From the NCBI GenBank assembly GCA_007121455.1, contig SKKN01000023.1, positions 1-64,000 of the forward strand: a stretch of DNA of 64,000 bases, in the 5' to 3' direction. Position numbers and translations under genes: made by a program. Below, in pieces: positions 9,070 through 18,580 of this stretch (positions are counted from its first letter, which is position 1; each line of letters starts with the position of its first letter). The notes beneath the pieces are model-generated. The model did no database searches and was not told where the DNA came from. It saw nothing but the letters and a program-made list of their open reading frames with translations. This DNA is from Gemmatimonadota bacterium (GTDB lineage: Bacteria > Gemmatimonadota > Gemmatimonadetes > Longimicrobiales > Gaopeijiaceae).

Positions 9070-9256
9070 TTGGGCAGGGTCTCACCACAGGACATCGAGA
9101 GGCGTACGACTTCGAGGTGGTGCCTCTCTCCTTCATAATCGAACTTCCCTGCACCCGTCAACCCGCGGCACGCCGGTCGGATCGATCCTTGCTTCCTTGT
9201 TCGGCACCTCCCGCGCCTTGCTGGTGCGCAGCCCGAACTCGAGGAGGCGGAACCCG

Positions 9257-10108
9257 ATGTACACCAGGACTCGTGACGCTCCTTCGCCCGGAGCGGAAGC
9301 GAAGGGCACCTCTCCTCGTGCCGGGCGCGGGGTGTTGAGGCGAATAGCTTGCACGGGGCGGGACACCCTCCATGCACTCAGCCGCCCTGCGCGCCGGGCG
9401 GCTCGGATCGCCCGGACCCGGATCTTCTCGCTCCGGGAAGGAAGGCACCACGAACAGTATTTTCCGAACCCCACGCTCCGGGAGTGCGTCGGATACCGGC
9501 CGAGCCGCACGGACATCTCGGACCATCTGAGCACTCTCTTCTTCACGGCCCTGGCGCAGAATGCGCGCCTCATCGTGGAGTTGGGAACACGTGGAGGGGA
9601 GAGCACGCGCACGCTCCTGGCGGCCGCGTCCCTCCTCGATGCACACGTGCTGAGCGTGGACATCGAGAACTGCTCCAGCCTCGACCTCCCCCACGACGAG
9701 CACTGGAGCTTCGTCGAAGCGGACGATGTCTCCTTCGGGCGGAGCGGGTTTCTGGAGTGGTGTGCAGCGGAAGGCGCGGCCCCCGAGATCGACCTCCTCT
9801 TCATCGATACTTCGCACGAGTACGAACACACCGTAGAGGAGCTCGACGTGTGGCTTCCCCACCTCGCGGAGAACGGTGTGGCGGTGTTTCACGACACGAA
9901 CATGAGGGAGGGAGTCTATGTCCGGATGGACGGTACCGTCGGGCACGGTTGGGACAACGAGCGGGGGGTCATCCGGGCGATCGAGGAGCGACTCGGAGCG
10001 TCCTTCGACGAAAACCGGCACTTCGCAGATGTCGCCGGGGAATTCCTCGTGATCCACTACCCTCACTGCAACGGGCTCACGCTCCTGAAGCGGCGCATGG
10101 TGGAATGA
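9257..10108 (+). CDS. Class I SAM-dependent methyltransferase-like protein
   Basis: 283 residues. After a basic N-terminal stretch of about 75 residues, the SAM-binding Rossmann core appears: motif I IVELGTRGGESTRTLL, an acidic strand end LSVDIEN, then IDLLFIDTSHEYEHTVEEL and GVAVFHDTN. This matches the Methyltransf_24/cephalosporin hydroxylase-like group often found in exopolysaccharide loci, where members methylate sugars. Substrate is unknown. ATG 9257 has GAGGAGG about nine bases upstream. The gene opens a plus-strand run and is joined to the Wzi-like gene by an ATGA overlap. The divergent gap 9070-9256 must hold promoters for both directions; none is clear. Confidence 0.8.
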   Translation: MYTRTRDAPSPGAEAKGTSPRAGRGVLRRIACTGRDTLHALSRPARRAARIARTRIFSLREGRHHEQYFPNPTLRECVGYRPSRTDISDHLSTLFFTALAQNARLIVELGTRGGESTRTLLAAASLLDAHVLSVDIENCSSLDLPHDEHWSFVEADDVSFGRSGFLEWCAAEGAAPEIDLLFIDTSHEYEHTVEELDVWLPHLAENGVAVFHDTNMREGVYVRMDGTVGHGWDNERGVIRAIEERLGASFDENRHFADVAGEFLVIHYPHCNGLTLLKRRMVE

Positions 10109-11775
10109 GAAGGGAACCCGCGGTCGGACGGCAATCTGCGCGAGCCGTGCTCCTCCTCCTGGTGGCGTCGTCGTTGATTTCGCCCCGCACCCCTTCGGCG
10201 GAGGCACAGGAATCCCAGCCAGCGCCTGTCATGGAGGAGGTATTCGCGGGGGAGGAGTTGGATCTCTATCTCCGGACGCTCCAGAACGTGGGTCGGGCTG
10301 CGTTCTACCCCTGGGCGATACGCGCCTTCTCGCCGCGGGAGGTGGAGGAACTGGCGGTAGCCGACTCGCTGCACCCGTGGGAGTCCCGCTACGCCTTCCG
10401 AATGGAGGGAAGCGAACGCTTCCGGTACGGGCTCATCCATCCACGTGCGACGGCGATCTACAACTCGACGTTCCCCTATGGGGGCAACGACGGTCCGCTC
10501 TGGGCAGGGAAGGGCCTCACCGGTGCCGTGCAGATCGGAGGATACCTGCGCTATGGGCCCGTCTCCTTCGTGCTGGCTCCCGTCGCCTTCCGCTCGCAGA
10601 ACCTGGACTTCGAGCCGGCACCGATCGGAAGAGGAGAGGGTCAGGTCTACGCAAGCCCCCTCTCGCCAGGCAACATCGACCTCCCGCAGCGGTTCGGCCC
10701 GGATCCGTACGCCCGCCTCGACATGGGGAGCTCTACGCTCCGGGTCGATGCTGTCGGGGTCACCGTGGGCGTCTCCACTGCGGCACAGCACTGGGGGCCC
10801 CTCTGGACGCACCCGCTCATCCTGGGGCCGAATGCCGGCGGTTTCCCGCACGCGTTCGCAGGCACGCAGCGTCCGATCCCGATCCTGATCGGGGACCTTC
10901 ACCTTCGGTACGTGATCGGTCGGCTGGACGAGTCGGATCAGAGCCCCGCTCAGGCCGAGGACTCCCGCCGCTTCATGGGTGGTCTCACAGCAGTGTATCT
11001 CCCGCGCGGACTCCCGGGCCTGGAGCTTGGGTTCTCGCGGTTCATCCACCGCGAATGGCCTGCGGATGGGCTTGGGTCGAGCCACCTGCGCCAGCCCTTC
11101 GAGATCGGGTTCAAGCAGAGCATTCCGGACGCGGACGAGCGGTTCGCCAACAACCAGCTCGCCTCCGTCTTCGGCCGCTGGAACGTTCCGGGCGCCGGAT
11201 TCGAGATCTTTGGGGAGTTCGTTCGGATCGATCATGCCTTCACGACCCGTGTCTTCGTGGTGGAGCCCGATGATTTGAGTGGGTACGCCCTCGGACTCCG
11301 GCGGGTGTGGGAAGGGCCAGATGACGCGCTCACGGTCCTCCGGGGCGAGGTATTCAGCACGGTCAGCTCGCATCGGCAACGAGGAGGTGCTCGCCTCAGC
11401 CTCGCCTACCGTGCGCGGCACATGTACCGCCACTCCGGGATCGTACAGGGGCACACGCACCGGGGGCAGCTTCTCGCCTCCCCGGCGGGCCATGGCGGCG
11501 CAGGCTCCACCCTCGGAATCGATCGATATCACCGGAACGGCCGGTGGAGCGTGGAGTGGCACCGGAGGGTCGAGCGAGATCGTACGGTGGGGATCGTGGG
11601 GTCGGATCCCGCCGACATCGACGTCACCTATGTGTTGAGTGTCGACGCGGTTCGCTTCGAAGGCCCCGTCGACCTCGACGTGGGGTTGGCAGCCGCGTAC
11701 AACTTGAACCGATACCTCCAGGACGACGCCTTCAATTGGAACCTGCGGGTCGGGGCGAGGATGATACCGAGGTGA
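10105..11775 (+). CDS. Capsule assembly Wzi-family outer-membrane protein (second copy)
   Basis: 556 residues. A signal peptide (about 1-35, ending SAEAQ) is followed by a short helical segment and a beta-rich barrel. Blocks parallel to the first copy are WAGKGLTGAVQIGGYLR, IDLPQRFG, AAQHWGPLWTHPLILG and GFPHAF. Unlike the first copy it keeps the N-terminal region with YLRTLQNVGRA before the barrel. It begins inside the methyltransferase stop codon (ATGA) and overlaps the flippase gene (GTGA), so methyltransferase, barrel and flippase form one translationally coupled unit. The role is capsule attachment or exit at the outer membrane (family knowledge). Confidence 0.82.
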   Translation: MRREPAVGRQSARAVLLLLVASSLISPRTPSAEAQESQPAPVMEEVFAGEELDLYLRTLQNVGRAAFYPWAIRAFSPREVEELAVADSLHPWESRYAFRMEGSERFRYGLIHPRATAIYNSTFPYGGNDGPLWAGKGLTGAVQIGGYLRYGPVSFVLAPVAFRSQNLDFEPAPIGRGEGQVYASPLSPGNIDLPQRFGPDPYARLDMGSSTLRVDAVGVTVGVSTAAQHWGPLWTHPLILGPNAGGFPHAFAGTQRPIPILIGDLHLRYVIGRLDESDQSPAQAEDSRRFMGGLTAVYLPRGLPGLELGFSRFIHREWPADGLGSSHLRQPFEIGFKQSIPDADERFANNQLASVFGRWNVPGAGFEIFGEFVRIDHAFTTRVFVVEPDDLSGYALGLRRVWEGPDDALTVLRGEVFSTVSSHRQRGGARLSLAYRARHMYRHSGIVQGHTHRGQLLASPAGHGGAGSTLGIDRYHRNGRWSVEWHRRVERDRTVGIVGSDPADIDVTYVLSVDAVRFEGPVDLDVGLAAAYNLNRYLQDDAFNWNLRVGARMIPR

Positions 11776-13277
11776 TCCGTCTCGGGGGACGGCGGCTCGC
11801 GAGACACGCGGCCCTGAACCTCCTGGGCCAGGGGATCCCTCTTCTCGCAGCCCTTCCAGCGATTCCCCTCCTGATCGATGGGGCGGGGGCGGAGCGTTTC
11901 GGCCTCCTCACGATCGTCTGGGTCCTCATCGGATATGTGAGCCTCTTCGATTTCGGGGTCGGCCGGGCTCTCACCCATGCGGTAGCCGAGCGGATGGGAC
12001 GGGGCGCGGAGGGCGAGGTACGAGCGGTCGTGCGGATGGGCGTCGGGGTCGCGGCCGCGCTCTCCCTCGCCACGGGGCTCCTCGTCTTTCTGGCGGCACC
12101 CTTCGTCGTGTCCCCGCTCCAGCTCGAGCCGGAGCTCTCGAATGAGGTGGTCGGCGCCGTGCGGATCGTGGGGCTGGCCGTCCCGTCCGTGGTCCTCGCA
12201 GCGGTGCTCCGCGGAGTGCTGGAAGGCCTCCGCCGCTTCGGGGTCGTGAACGCCATCCGAATGCCCATGGGGGTCGCCACCTTTCTCGCTCCTCTCGTCG
12301 TCCTTCCCTGGTCGTCGCATCTCGCCGCATTGGTGGGGGCTCTTCTCCTCACGCGGATCCTCGGCCTGGCCGGCTACGGCTGGGCCGTCCGACGGGCCCT
12401 GTCGGGACCCGCGTTCGGACCGGGTCCGCGGGCTGTCGCGTCCGCGGAGGGGAGGCGGGCCCTCCTGCGCTATGGGGGCTGGGCGACGGTGAGCAATCTC
12501 GTAGGCCCCTTGATGGTCCACTTCGATCGGGTCGCGATCGGAGCTCTCCTCACCGCATCGGCGGTTGCGTTCTACACCACCCCCTTCGAAATCGTCCACC
12601 GGCTCCTCCTCATTCCGACCGCGGTGGTCGCTGCGTTCTTCCCCGCGTTCGCACAGACCGCTGGAGCCGGACATGGAGGTACCCCGCGGCTCTTCCGGGG
12701 CTCGGTGAGGGGCATCCTCCTTCTCGTGTTCCCACCCGCGCTCCTCCTCTTTGCCTTCGCGGACGAGGGGCTGACGCTCTGGGTCGGGCCGGAGTTTGCG
12801 ACGGAGGGTGCTGCGGTCGTCCGATGGCTCCTCGTTGGGATGACCGCCAACGCGGTGGCTCATGTCCCATTCGTGCTCCTCCAGGGGGTTGGCCGGCCGG
12901 ATGTGACGGCGAAGCTTCATCTGCTCGAGGTACCCCTGTACGCGCTGGCACTTATCTGGGCGCTCCCCCGCTACGGGATCACCGGTGCGGCGGTAGTCTG
13001 GGCTGCCCGGGCACTCGTGGATCTCGCTCTCCTCCTCGTTGCTTCCGCTCGACTCCTCCCCGAAACCGCTCCGGAAGCACTCCGGGCGGCCGCACTCCTC
13101 GCGCCTGTCCTCGGGATCCTCGCGCTGCCCCTCGCCCTGTCGGGGCCGCTCGCCCGGGCCACGCTGGTCGCCGGGATCACGCTGGGTGCGGTGCTGGCAG
13201 GGTTGCAGTGGGCACGCGGAGAACGCGCCGTGACCGGAGGCGAGATGAGTCCACGCTCGCCCACACTCTTCCGCTGA
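11772..13277 (+). CDS. Wzx-type polysaccharide repeat-unit flippase (MOP/PST family)
   Basis: 501 residues with about twelve to fourteen hydrophobic helices and few charged residues outside loops. Typical features of polysaccharide transporters are an N-terminal helix pair around LLGQGIPLLAALPAIPLL, GRALTHAVAERMG, FDRVAIGALLTASAVAFYTTPFEI and WVGPEF, the last matching a common Wzx loop. It would flip undecaprenyl-linked repeat units to the periplasm. GTG 11772 overlaps the preceding stop. The locus also encodes a PglK-like ABC flippase (18577-20367), an unusual redundancy. The 168 bases after this gene (13278-13445) are non-coding and end with a possible -10 element TATACA at 13359-13364. Confidence 0.87.
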   Translation: MIRLGGRRLARHAALNLLGQGIPLLAALPAIPLLIDGAGAERFGLLTIVWVLIGYVSLFDFGVGRALTHAVAERMGRGAEGEVRAVVRMGVGVAAALSLATGLLVFLAAPFVVSPLQLEPELSNEVVGAVRIVGLAVPSVVLAAVLRGVLEGLRRFGVVNAIRMPMGVATFLAPLVVLPWSSHLAALVGALLLTRILGLAGYGWAVRRALSGPAFGPGPRAVASAEGRRALLRYGGWATVSNLVGPLMVHFDRVAIGALLTASAVAFYTTPFEIVHRLLLIPTAVVAAFFPAFAQTAGAGHGGTPRLFRGSVRGILLLVFPPALLLFAFADEGLTLWVGPEFATEGAAVVRWLLVGMTANAVAHVPFVLLQGVGRPDVTAKLHLLEVPLYALALIWALPRYGITGAAVVWAARALVDLALLLVASARLLPETAPEALRAAALLAPVLGILALPLALSGPLARATLVAGITLGAVLAGLQWARGERAVTGGEMSPRSPTLFR

Positions 13278-13445
13278 AGCCTGGATCGAAGACGCGCCGG
13301 GGCCCTCCCCAGAGGCGCCCGCCCCACTTGCGTCGGGGCGAGCTTTGCCCGTATTTCGTATACATGGCGCGTGCGGATCCCCTCCGTGCGAGCCCCGTAC
13401 GGCGCTCACTCGAGCGTCGAGTCAGCGGCTCCGTCAGGTGTGCCC

Positions 13446-16127
13446 ATGGGACTGACGGGCACGGAGTGCGCCGACCCTGGACGTTCCTCCCCTGTTTCTG
13501 ATCACTACCTCCTTACCGGCCATCCTCTCGGAGCGATGAACCGACTCCTGGACGTGGCGGGGGCGGCGGCGCTTCTCATGCTCTCCGCACCCGTGATGCT
13601 CGTAGCCGCGCTCGTGGTGAAGCTCAGCTCGCCCGGCCCGGTGTTCTTTGCGCACTGGCGGTGCGGAAAGGACCACGAGCCGTTTAAGTGTTTCAAGTTT
13701 CGCACGATGGTGCGGGATGCCGAGCAGTGGCTCGAGAGCGACGAGAAGCTGAGGCAGGCGCACCGGCGGAACGGGTTCAAGCTTGCGACGGTCTGGGACC
13801 CACGGGTGACCCCGGTTGGGCGATTCCTTCGAACGACGCACCTCGACGAGCTTCCCCAGCTCTGGAACGTGCTGCGGGGAGAGATGTCCCTGGTCGGTCC
13901 GCGGCCGATCGTGGGCGAGGAGTTGAAGGAGTACGGCGAGCGGGCGGACGAACTCCTGAGCGTACGCCCCGGCATCTTCGGGGAATGGACCGCGATGGGC
14001 AGCGACCGGCCTCCATACCCGGGTCGGGTCGAGGTGGAGTTGTCGTACATAGAGGCTCCCTCCGTCTCACGATATCTCTCGGTCCTCTGTCGGAATCTTC
14101 CGGTGCTCATCCAGGGGCAAAAGGCGTCGTCTTCCTACGACCGGTTCCGGGCCGGCACCCTCGACATCACCGGGTCGGTCGGCCGAGTGGGGGCGGGGAC
14201 GGTCTCGAATGGAGGCCGCACCCTCACCTCGATCGCGGAATCGATCATCTTGAGCCTCCAAAAGAACCGCCGCGACGTCGCGATCGGGGTGTATGCAGGC
14301 GTCGCAGGTGTTGCATATGCGTTCGCCTTCCTGATCCGCTTCGAGTTTTCGGTTCCGGCTCCGTACGTTCTCACCCTCGTGATCACGTTCCCGGTCCTGG
14401 TGGCCATCCGGGTCGCCGCGAGCCAGATCTTCCGCTTGAATACCGGCCGGTGGCGATTCGTCGGCACCCAGGACGTCGTCCGGCTCGTGGGGACGACGCT
14501 GGTGGGGACCTTTGCGTTCTGGCTGACCCTTCTCCTCGTTCCCTTTCTGCCTCCGGTGCCCCGGTCGATTCTGCTCCTCGAGTGGATTCTGACGACCTCG
14601 GGAACTGCCGGCATCTGGATCACCTACCGGGTCTGCTTCGAGCGCCTCCGGCAGCGAGGGTCGAGGCTCACCAGCGATGCGACCCGCGTCCTCGTGGTGG
14701 GTGCGGGAGAGGCGGGGAATCTGTTGGCGCGGGAGATCCTCCGTTTTCCCACCGGTTACCGCCTCGTCGGGTTCGTGGACGACGACCCCCTCAAATGGGG
14801 CACGACGCTGCACGGGGTGGATGTGATCGGCGGCACGATCGAGCTCGCGATGATCGTGGAGGAGGCATTGGCCGAGGAAGTGATCATCGCGACGCCTTCG
14901 GCTACGCCCTCCCAGCTCCGGACGATCGTGACGAGGTGCGAAGAAGTGAACGCGCCCTTCAAGGTCCTGCCCGGGATCTCGGAGGTGCTCGCAGGGGACG
15001 TGAGCGTGAAGCAGCTACGCCCGCTTCGGATCGAGGACTTGCTGGGCCGGGAGCCGGTGAATCTGGAGCTTCCCGAGTTGGAGAAGGATCTCGAAGGCCG
15101 GTGCGTGCTGATCACCGGTGCGGCGGGCTCCATCGGCTCCGAACTCGCCCGGCAGGTCGCCCTCCACCGGCCGAAGAAGCTCATCCTCCTCGATCAGGCG
15201 GAGAGCGACCTCTACTTTCTGGAGCTGGAGCTCCGGAAGCGGCATCCGGAACTCTTTCTCGTACCCGTTATCGGGAACGTTCTCGATGAGGCGTGTGTGG
15301 GCACCCTCTTTCGCAGCTGTCATCCGGAGCGCGTCTTCCACGCAGCCGCCTACAAGCACGTGCCGATGATGGAGGCGAATGTGCGGGAGGCGATCCGGAA
15401 CAACGTGCTGGGGACGTGGAAGGTGGCGCGGATGGCAGGAGAGTATGGGTGCGAAAAGTTCGTCCTGATCTCCACGGACAAGGCGGTGGATCCCGCGAGC
15501 GTCATGGGCGCGACGAAGAGGGTGGCCGAGCTCGCGACGATGGCGTGCCATGACCGCTTCGGAGGCACGTCCTTCGTCGCCGTGCGGTTCGGAAACGTGT
15601 TGGGCTCGAACGGAAGCGTGATTCCGGTCTTCCAGCGGCAGCTCGAGGTCGGAGGCCCGCTCACGGTCACACATCCGGACGTGACGCGGTACTTCATGAC
15701 GACCTCGGAGGCTGTACAACTGGTCCTCCAGGCGTCCGTGTTGAAGGACGCGCAAGGGCAGGTGGCGATGCTCGACATGGGCGAGCCGGTCCGGATCGTG
15801 GAGCTGGCCGAGAACCTGGTCCGCCTCTCCGGGCTTCGCGTGGGGAGCGATGTGGACATCGTCTTCACCGGGCTTCGCCCCGGGGAGAAGCTCCACGAAC
15901 AGCTCGCCGCCGACCATGAACGGACGAGGGCCACAGCCGTCCGGAAGGTGCGGATCGTGGAGAGTTCCGGAGCATCCGCCGCTTTTTGCGCCACCTGGGA
16001 GCGGATGGAAGCGCTCGATCCGGAGATTGCTGCCGCCGACGGGGAGGACCTTCGCGTACTCCTCTCCCAACTGGTCGGCCTTCCTCACTCCGGGCTCAGT
16101 CAAACGGTGAGGGCTCGCGCTGTATGA
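13446..16127 (+). CDS. Fusion: phosphoglycosyl transferase + PglF/FlaA1-type UDP-sugar 4,6-dehydratase
   Basis: 893 residues. Residues about 30-220 form a monotopic PGT domain: membrane helix starting NRLLDVAG, FKFRTM, the catalytic Asp134-Glu135 in LDELPQLWN, and [10 protein letters not shown]. After a linker come four hydrophobic helices (about 275-390), a Rossmann domain (RVLVVGAGEAGN, VGFVDDDP, about 415-535) and an SDR domain (about 545-850) with ITGAAGSIGSE. Its triad is Ser676-Met687-Lys691 (STDKAV, VMGATK), the Ser-Met-Lys arrangement known for WbpM/PglF-type dehydratases. The protein would both make the 4-keto-6-deoxy UDP-sugar and start lipid-linked glycan synthesis. Starts at GTG 13371 and ATG 13536 are possible; none has a strong ribosome-binding site. 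No neighbour overlaps it. Confidence 0.9.
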   Translation: MGLTGTECADPGRSSPVSDHYLLTGHPLGAMNRLLDVAGAAALLMLSAPVMLVAALVVKLSSPGPVFFAHWRCGKDHEPFKCFKFRTMVRDAEQWLESDEKLRQAHRRNGFKLATVWDPRVTPVGRFLRTTHLDELPQLWNVLRGEMSLVGPRPIVGEELKEYGERADELLSVRPGIFGEWTAMGSDRPPYPGRVEVELSYIEAPSVSRYLSVLCRNLPVLIQGQKASSSYDRFRAGTLDITGSVGRVGAGTVSNGGRTLTSIAESIILSLQKNRRDVAIGVYAGVAGVAYAFAFLIRFEFSVPAPYVLTLVITFPVLVAIRVAASQIFRLNTGRWRFVGTQDVVRLVGTTLVGTFAFWLTLLLVPFLPPVPRSILLLEWILTTSGTAGIWITYRVCFERLRQRGSRLTSDATRVLVVGAGEAGNLLAREILRFPTGYRLVGFVDDDPLKWGTTLHGVDVIGGTIELAMIVEEALAEEVIIATPSATPSQLRTIVTRCEEVNAPFKVLPGISEVLAGDVSVKQLRPLRIEDLLGREPVNLELPELEKDLEGRCVLITGAAGSIGSELARQVALHRPKKLILLDQAESDLYFLELELRKRHPELFLVPVIGNVLDEACVGTLFRSCHPERVFHAAAYKHVPMMEANVREAIRNNVLGTWKVARMAGEYGCEKFVLISTDKAVDPASVMGATKRVAELATMACHDRFGGTSFVAVRFGNVLGSNGSVIPVFQRQLEVGGPLTVTHPDVTRYFMTTSEAVQLVLQASVLKDAQGQVAMLDMGEPVRIVELAENLVRLSGLRVGSDVDIVFTGLRPGEKLHEQLAADHERTRATAVRKVRIVESSGASAAFCATWERMEALDPEIAAADGEDLRVLLSQLVGLPHSGLSQTVRARAV

Positions 16128-16197
16128 GGGCGCGGACCGGATGATCCCGCTCGCAGCAGGTTTTTTTGCGCGGTGTGTTCTCAGAGAGAATACGCGT

Positions 16198-17325
16198 TCA
16201 CGGGCGAGAACGAGGGGTGGTTGCGCTGAACGTCTCGAGTTTTTCCTCGACGTACCTGGCGAGCTGTTGCCGGATGCGGATCCGGTCGAATTCGAGAGCC
16301 CGGCGGCGGGCGCGATCCGGATCCCACACGTGCTCGAGCGCTCGGGCGACCGCCCTGTTCAAGGCCTCGGAAGAGGGTTCGTGGAAGAAGACGCCGGTCT
16401 CGCCCTCCACTACGGTCTCGAGGGCTCCCCCCCTCCCATATGCTACGACCGGTTTGCCGCAGGCCATCGCCTCGAGTGGGGTGATGCCGAAGTCCTCCTC
16501 CCCGGGAAAGAGGAAGGCGGAGCACCCTCGGTAGTAGCGGACGAGTTCGGCAGGCTCCACCCAGCCGGTGAATTCGACGTTGGGCCCTGCCTTCCGGCGG
16601 AGGGCGCTCATCTCCGGGCCGTCTCCCACGACGACGAGCTTTCGGCCGGACGTCTTGCAGGCATCGACCGCGAGATCGGCGCGCTTGTAGCCGGTCAACT
16701 CGCCCACGAAGAGGAGATACCCTTCGTCCGCAGGATCTCCCGGCGTAAAGCGTTCGCAGTCGACCGGACAGTGGATCACATCGGCCTCGCGTCCCCAGTA
16801 GCGCTGGATCCGCTTTCGCACGTTCTCGGAGTTCGCGAGGAAATGATCGACTCGCTGGGCTCCGGCATAGTCCCAGACCCGGAGCCAGGCCGCGATCGGC
16901 CCCCAGAGCATCCTCCGGATGGGGCCCAGCGTCCGAGCGTATTCCGGAGCCATGTTCCAGAGGTACCGCATGGGAGTCTCGGTATAGCAGATGTGGCAGG
17001 TTTCCGGCTGCGTGATCACGCCCTTTGCAGGGCCGGACTCGGAGCTGATCACCAGGTCGTAGTCGCGGAGGTCGAAGGACTCGAGCGCCATGGGCATGAG
17101 CGGAAGGTACATCTGGTACCGGGAGACGCCGAAGGGCAGGCGTTGGATGAAGGACGGCGTCACCTTGTGGCGGTTGATCGTCTCCGACATGGCGTCGCGA
17201 TCGTACACGAGGGTGTAGAGGTCGGCCTCGGGGAAGAGCTCGCAGAAGAGCTCCAGCAGGCGCTCTCCACCTCGCATCTTTACGAGCCAGTAATGGACGA
17301 TGGCGACCCGCAGGGGACGAGTCAC
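16198..17325 (-). CDS. GT4 family glycosyltransferase
   Basis: 375 residues, GT-B fold. The N-terminal domain begins VAIVHYWLVKMRGGERLLE and contains CHICYTETPMRYLW, typical of WbaZ/mannosyltransferase-like enzymes. The C-terminal domain has LLFVGELTGYKRADLA, a nucleotide-binding block, and EEDFGITPLEAMACGKPVV, with the paired glutamates of GT4 retaining enzymes. It probably uses GDP-mannose or a UDP-sugar; this is not resolvable. GTG 17325 is chosen because homology-like sequence begins immediately after it. A strong inverted repeat lies one base upstream of this start. It is the only minus-strand gene between 9.1 and 40.7 kb, convergent with the fusion gene; the 70-base gap contains a run of seven T (16171-16177) but no clear stem. 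Confidence 0.86.
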   Translation of the reverse strand: MTRPLRVAIVHYWLVKMRGGERLLELFCELFPEADLYTLVYDRDAMSETINRHKVTPSFIQRLPFGVSRYQMYLPLMPMALESFDLRDYDLVISSESGPAKGVITQPETCHICYTETPMRYLWNMAPEYARTLGPIRRMLWGPIAAWLRVWDYAGAQRVDHFLANSENVRKRIQRYWGREADVIHCPVDCERFTPGDPADEGYLLFVGELTGYKRADLAVDACKTSGRKLVVVGDGPEMSALRRKAGPNVEFTGWVEPAELVRYYRGCSAFLFPGEEDFGITPLEAMACGKPVVAYGRGGALETVVEGETGVFFHEPSSEALNRAVARALEHVWDPDRARRRALEFDRIRIRQQLARYVEEKLETFSATTPRSRP

Positions 17326-17326
17326 C

Positions 17327-17356
17327 GCACCGGCCGCCCGAGGCCGGAGCCGGTGC
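17327..17356. repeat. Perfect inverted repeat next to the GT4 start
   Basis: GCACCGGC (17327-17334) and GCCGGTGC (17349-17356) form an eight-base perfect dyad around 14 bases. In the minus-strand transcript the hairpin would end one base before the GTG at 17325 and cover the expected ribosome-binding region. It could be a protein operator or an RNA hairpin limiting translation. Confidence 0.5.
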
Positions 17357-17482
17357 CGCTCGCTCCCCCCGGGATGAATCGTCTCACCAGGGCACGTCCT
17401 TGAATTCCGGTTGGAAAGGTGGGTCCGCCTTGCAAGGGCAGGGTAGGAACGTGAGGCGGTCCGGGCAAGGCGGAGGAGCCAG

Positions 17483-18580
17483 GTGAAGCTGGCCGTGGAC
17501 TCGTGTCTCCTCCATGGAGGGGGCATCGGACGGTACCTTCGGGAGTTGACGGCCCGATGGCTCGAGCGCAGCGAGATTCATGAGATCCTCTTCATGGGCG
17601 ACCCGGATGAACTCGACCCCTTTCTCGAGAAGCACGACGACCGACGCGTGGGTCGAGTTGTGGGGTGGCCGGGCGGACCCTATTCGGTCAGACGACACGT
17701 CAGTTGGCCTGGAGCGCCGCGCCGCGCCGCAGCCTCCGCGGACGTCACCTTCTTCCCCCACTATGACGTGCCTCTGTTCGGGGTGCCGAGCCCGTACGTC
17801 GTCACCGTTCACGACCTGACGCACTTCCGGGTTCCGGAAGCGTTCCCTGCGGTCAAGCGCTGGGCCGGTTGGCGTTTGCTCCGGAGGGCGGTGAAGGGTG
17901 CAGAGGAGGTGGTCACGGTCTCGGAGAGGAGCCGGAGGGATCTGGAGCACGCCTTTCCGAGGCGAACGCCGAGGATCCAGGTCGTGGCGAACGGAGTCTC
18001 GTCCACCTTCCGGCGTCCTTCCTCCGCGGGAGCGGATGAGCTCCCCCGTTCGTGGAACGAAAAGAAGCCGTACCTGCTCTTCACCGGTGGTGACCGTCCG
18101 CACAAGAACCTGCCGTTCGCCATCGAGGTGCATCGGCGGCTCAGGGAGGAGTGGCCTGATCTGCGCCTGCTGGTACTGGGCACGATCGAGGGGAACGGGC
18201 AGGGCCCGGACGGAGTGGTCGAGCTTGGTGCGCTCTCCGATGGGGAGCTACATGGGGCACTGGCCGACGCGATCGCGGTGTTGATCCCGTCCCTCTACGA
18301 AGGGTTCGGTCTCCCCGCGCTCGAGGCGATGGCGTGTGGAACTCCGGTGGTGGTGTCGAACCGGGGCTCGCTACCGGAGGTCGTGGGAGACGCCGCAAAG
18401 GTCCTCGACCCGGTGGCGCCGGAGCCCTGGGTACAGGCGGTGCTCGATCTCGTGGAGAAACCGGAAGCGCGCACGACATGGGTCCAAAAGGGAATCGAAC
18501 GAGTCGATGCTTTCTCCTGGAGCAAGGCGGCGGACCAGACGCTGAAGATCCTGACCGCGGCGCGGGAACGCCGGCGATGA
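17483..18580 (+). CDS. GT4 family glycosyltransferase
   Basis: 365 residues, GT-B fold. N-terminal MKLAVDSCLLHGGGIGRYL is the glycine-rich donor-side loop; VVTVHDLTHFRVPEAF is a block common in mannosyl- and rhamnosyltransferases of O-antigen loci. The C-terminal domain has LLFTGGDRPHKNLPFAIE and PSLYEGFGLPALEAMACGTPVV with the two catalytic-motif glutamates. GTG 17483 has GGAGG six bases upstream. It starts a long chain of overlapping genes running to 27494; its stop overlaps the ABC flippase start (ATGA). It adds one sugar of the lipid-linked oligosaccharide; donor and linkage are unknown. Confidence 0.88.
   Translation: MKLAVDSCLLHGGGIGRYLRELTARWLERSEIHEILFMGDPDELDPFLEKHDDRRVGRVVGWPGGPYSVRRHVSWPGAPRRAAASADVTFFPHYDVPLFGVPSPYVVTVHDLTHFRVPEAFPAVKRWAGWRLLRRAVKGAEEVVTVSERSRRDLEHAFPRRTPRIQVVANGVSSTFRRPSSAGADELPRSWNEKKPYLLFTGGDRPHKNLPFAIEVHRRLREEWPDLRLLVLGTIEGNGQGPDGVVELGALSDGELHGALADAIAVLIPSLYEGFGLPALEAMACGTPVVVSNRGSLPEVVGDAAKVLDPVAPEPWVQAVLDLVEKPEARTTWVQKGIERVDAFSWSKAADQTLKILTAARERRR

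Noticed and set aside
16171-16177. Intrinsic terminator at the seven-T run after the fusion gene
   Set aside because: No stable stem precedes the T-run on the plus strand, so it is not listed as a terminator.
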